A stretch of DNA of 64,000 nucleotides from Tetracentron sinense (lineage: Eukaryota; Streptophyta; Magnoliopsida; Trochodendrales; Trochodendraceae), in NCBI GenBank assembly GCA_015143295.1, contig CM026554.1, positions 31,261,531 to 31,325,530 of the forward strand, in the 5' to 3' direction. Of this stretch, positions 62,734 through 64,000 are shown in pieces. Numbering within the stretch: position 1 is the stretch's first letter; each line of letters begins with the position of its first letter. The position numbers were made by a program, and so were the translations under genes. The notes under the pieces are model-generated. The model made no database searches. It was not told the DNA's origin and saw nothing but the letters and a program-made list of their open reading frames with translations.

Positions 62734-63605
62734 ATGCCCTCCAAAACAAGAACGAATAAACAAGGAACAGATTGAGGACATCGAGTCGCAAATGTCCCAA
62801 CACAGGGATCTTACAGACGGACTTGCATAACTTGCCGAGTGTGTTGATAAGATCAAGATGGATCACAAAGGAATGTTGCTATCACAACATAGGAATTTGG
62901 AGAGGACCTTAGGATTACTTTTGGAGCCCTACAAGCCCAACTTGGCGATCTTGCAGCAAAGGTGAACATTCTCATGAGAGTAATGATATCGGCTAGCCCA
63001 ACTGTGGGCGGAACTTCTAGGATTCCAGTTTCAAAACCAAGGGCTTATGGTGGTGCTCGTGATGTGAAGGACCTCGATAAATTTTTGTTTGATATAGAGC
63101 AATACTTTAGGGATGTTAAGCCCGACTCTAAAGAAACCAAAGTAACAATGGCCACTATGTATTTGGTGGGTGATGCTAAATTGTGGTGGTGAACCAAGTA
63201 CAATAATGTAGTCAGTGGTTGTTGTACAGTTGACTCTTTGACTCTTGAGAAGATTTAAAAAGGGAATTGAGGCCCAGTTCTTCCCTAAGAACGTCAAGTA
63301 TATGGGTCGACGAAAGTTAAAGACAACTTCTACATACCAGCACGATCTGTGAAGTTCTTGACATTGATGATAGATATTTAAGACATGTCCAAGAAAGACA
63401 TCCTATTTTATTTCCTTGAAGGCCTGAAATATTGGACTGAAGCTGAATTGTAAAGACAAAGGATGTAAGACCTTGCGTTAATACAGTTTGCAGCTGAGCA
63501 CCTAACCGACTACACACCTGAGGATGGTGCCAAGAAGAAAGCAACCAACTCGGGGAACTCGGGTGCGAAGTCGGGGAAACCTAACAAACCCAAGAGTGAG
63601 GATGT
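62734..63605 (+). pseudogene. Ty3/gypsy gag, broken
   Basis: ATG at 62734, with breaks from the start. The core reads KPRAYGGARDVKDLDKFLFD, IEQYFRDVKPDSKETKVTMA and TMYLVGDAKLWW, then after a stop CTVDSLTLEKI and QFFPKNVKYMGRRKLK. Further on it reads LQFAAEHLTDYTPEDGAKKK. This is a plant gypsy capsid domain (Retrotrans_gag). Stops follow WW, LEKI and HDL. The zinc knuckle and pol are absent; the match stops near 63605. Confidence 0.75.
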
Positions 63606-64000
63606 AGAGACTTGTATTTTAATCCCTAATATTCGTAATTTGCAGTAAAAAAAATATCGAATTTTGAGATAATTTTTTTTTTCAGAAATAGATGTTTATG
63701 TATTAAATGGACATATGTGATTTTATGAGATTTTATTATTATGTATAGAGTGGTTTATTCGATTATCAAAATTTTGACAACGGTTAGAATTTTTATTTTT
63801 GGCTAAAAATTCGAAAATGAGATTTTGATTTATTAAGAATTAGATTTTTTTAAAAAGTTTTTATTGAATCCAAATGGGGAGTGTAAGCACCCAATTCTTA
63901 CACCCCTGCCTTAACCATGGTTAGAACTCTCCCTAGTTAAACCATAGGTGAACCCTAGTGGCCCTAGGTACGTAATCCCTGAACCCTAAACCCTAGTCAG
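63606..64000. other. gene-free end of window
   Basis: AT-rich sequence that replaces the expected gag continuation, then from 63885 a GC-richer M1-like stretch (TTAACCATGGTTAGAACTC). The final bases include CCCTAAACCCTAG, a short telomere-like word. What truncates gag is not identified. Confidence 0.45.

Overview
This window is nuclear DNA from a flowering plant. It is AT-rich, has spliceosomal introns with GT/AG borders, carries teloboxes in front of two housekeeping genes, and is dense with plant transposable elements (TEs): hAT, Tourist- and Emigrant-type MITEs, L1-type LINEs, Ty1/copia, Ty3/gypsy and a SINE. The species cannot be named from the sequence. Only two genes look intact. One is a four-exon cytosolic ribosomal protein gene, eL42 (RPL36A/L44), at 10803-16630 (+). 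The other is an intronless gene for the mitochondrial Clp protease subunit CLPP2, at 25388-26110 (+). Nearly all other open frames are TE remnants or chance frames.

Layout. 1-10.4 kb is gene-free, with MITE-like pieces, a probable solo LTR (about 3701-5554), a foldback element (5640-6800) and a hAT-like element (9462-9911). 10.4-16.9 kb is the eL42 gene; its first intron, directly after the ATG, is about 5 kb and holds a SINE and at least three hAT-like elements, one nested in another. 18.2-21.5 kb is a SINE-like multimer split by a 2.6-kb solo LTR. 22.7-23.4 kb is an Emigrant-like element. 23.6-25.25 kb is a stack of nested MITEs ending about 140 bp before the CLPP2 start codon. 27.07-29.74 kb is a Tourist-like MITE split by a 2.35-kb solo LTR.

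From 30.0 to 52.9 kb lies a deep nest of elements. An old LINE (LINE-A) is split by a 5'-truncated LINE (LINE-B, minus strand) and by a copia element (minus strand, 34012-42395). The copia element carries two hAT insertions and an inverted-repeat piece of an F-box gene. LINE-C (plus strand) follows, split by a 4.5-kb hAT element that has a perfect 8-bp target duplication and contains a decayed transposase gene and a probable organelle-DNA insert. LINE-D (minus strand) contains a 0.64-kb piece of a GNOM-type ARF-GEF gene. 53483-59052 is a second copia element with both LTRs. 60.2-60.7 kb is a decayed LINE piece, and 61.8-63.6 kb is a gypsy LTR with a broken gag.

The two genes are unrelated housekeeping genes (cytosolic translation; mitochondrial protein quality control). 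What they share is telobox-containing leaders and upstream regions made largely of MITE sequence. I found no coherent new multi-gene system. The observations most worth following are the two captured host-gene fragments (GNOM in a LINE, F-box inverted repeat in a copia element), the MITE-derived promoter motifs, and the SINE-like multimer with terminal redundancy.
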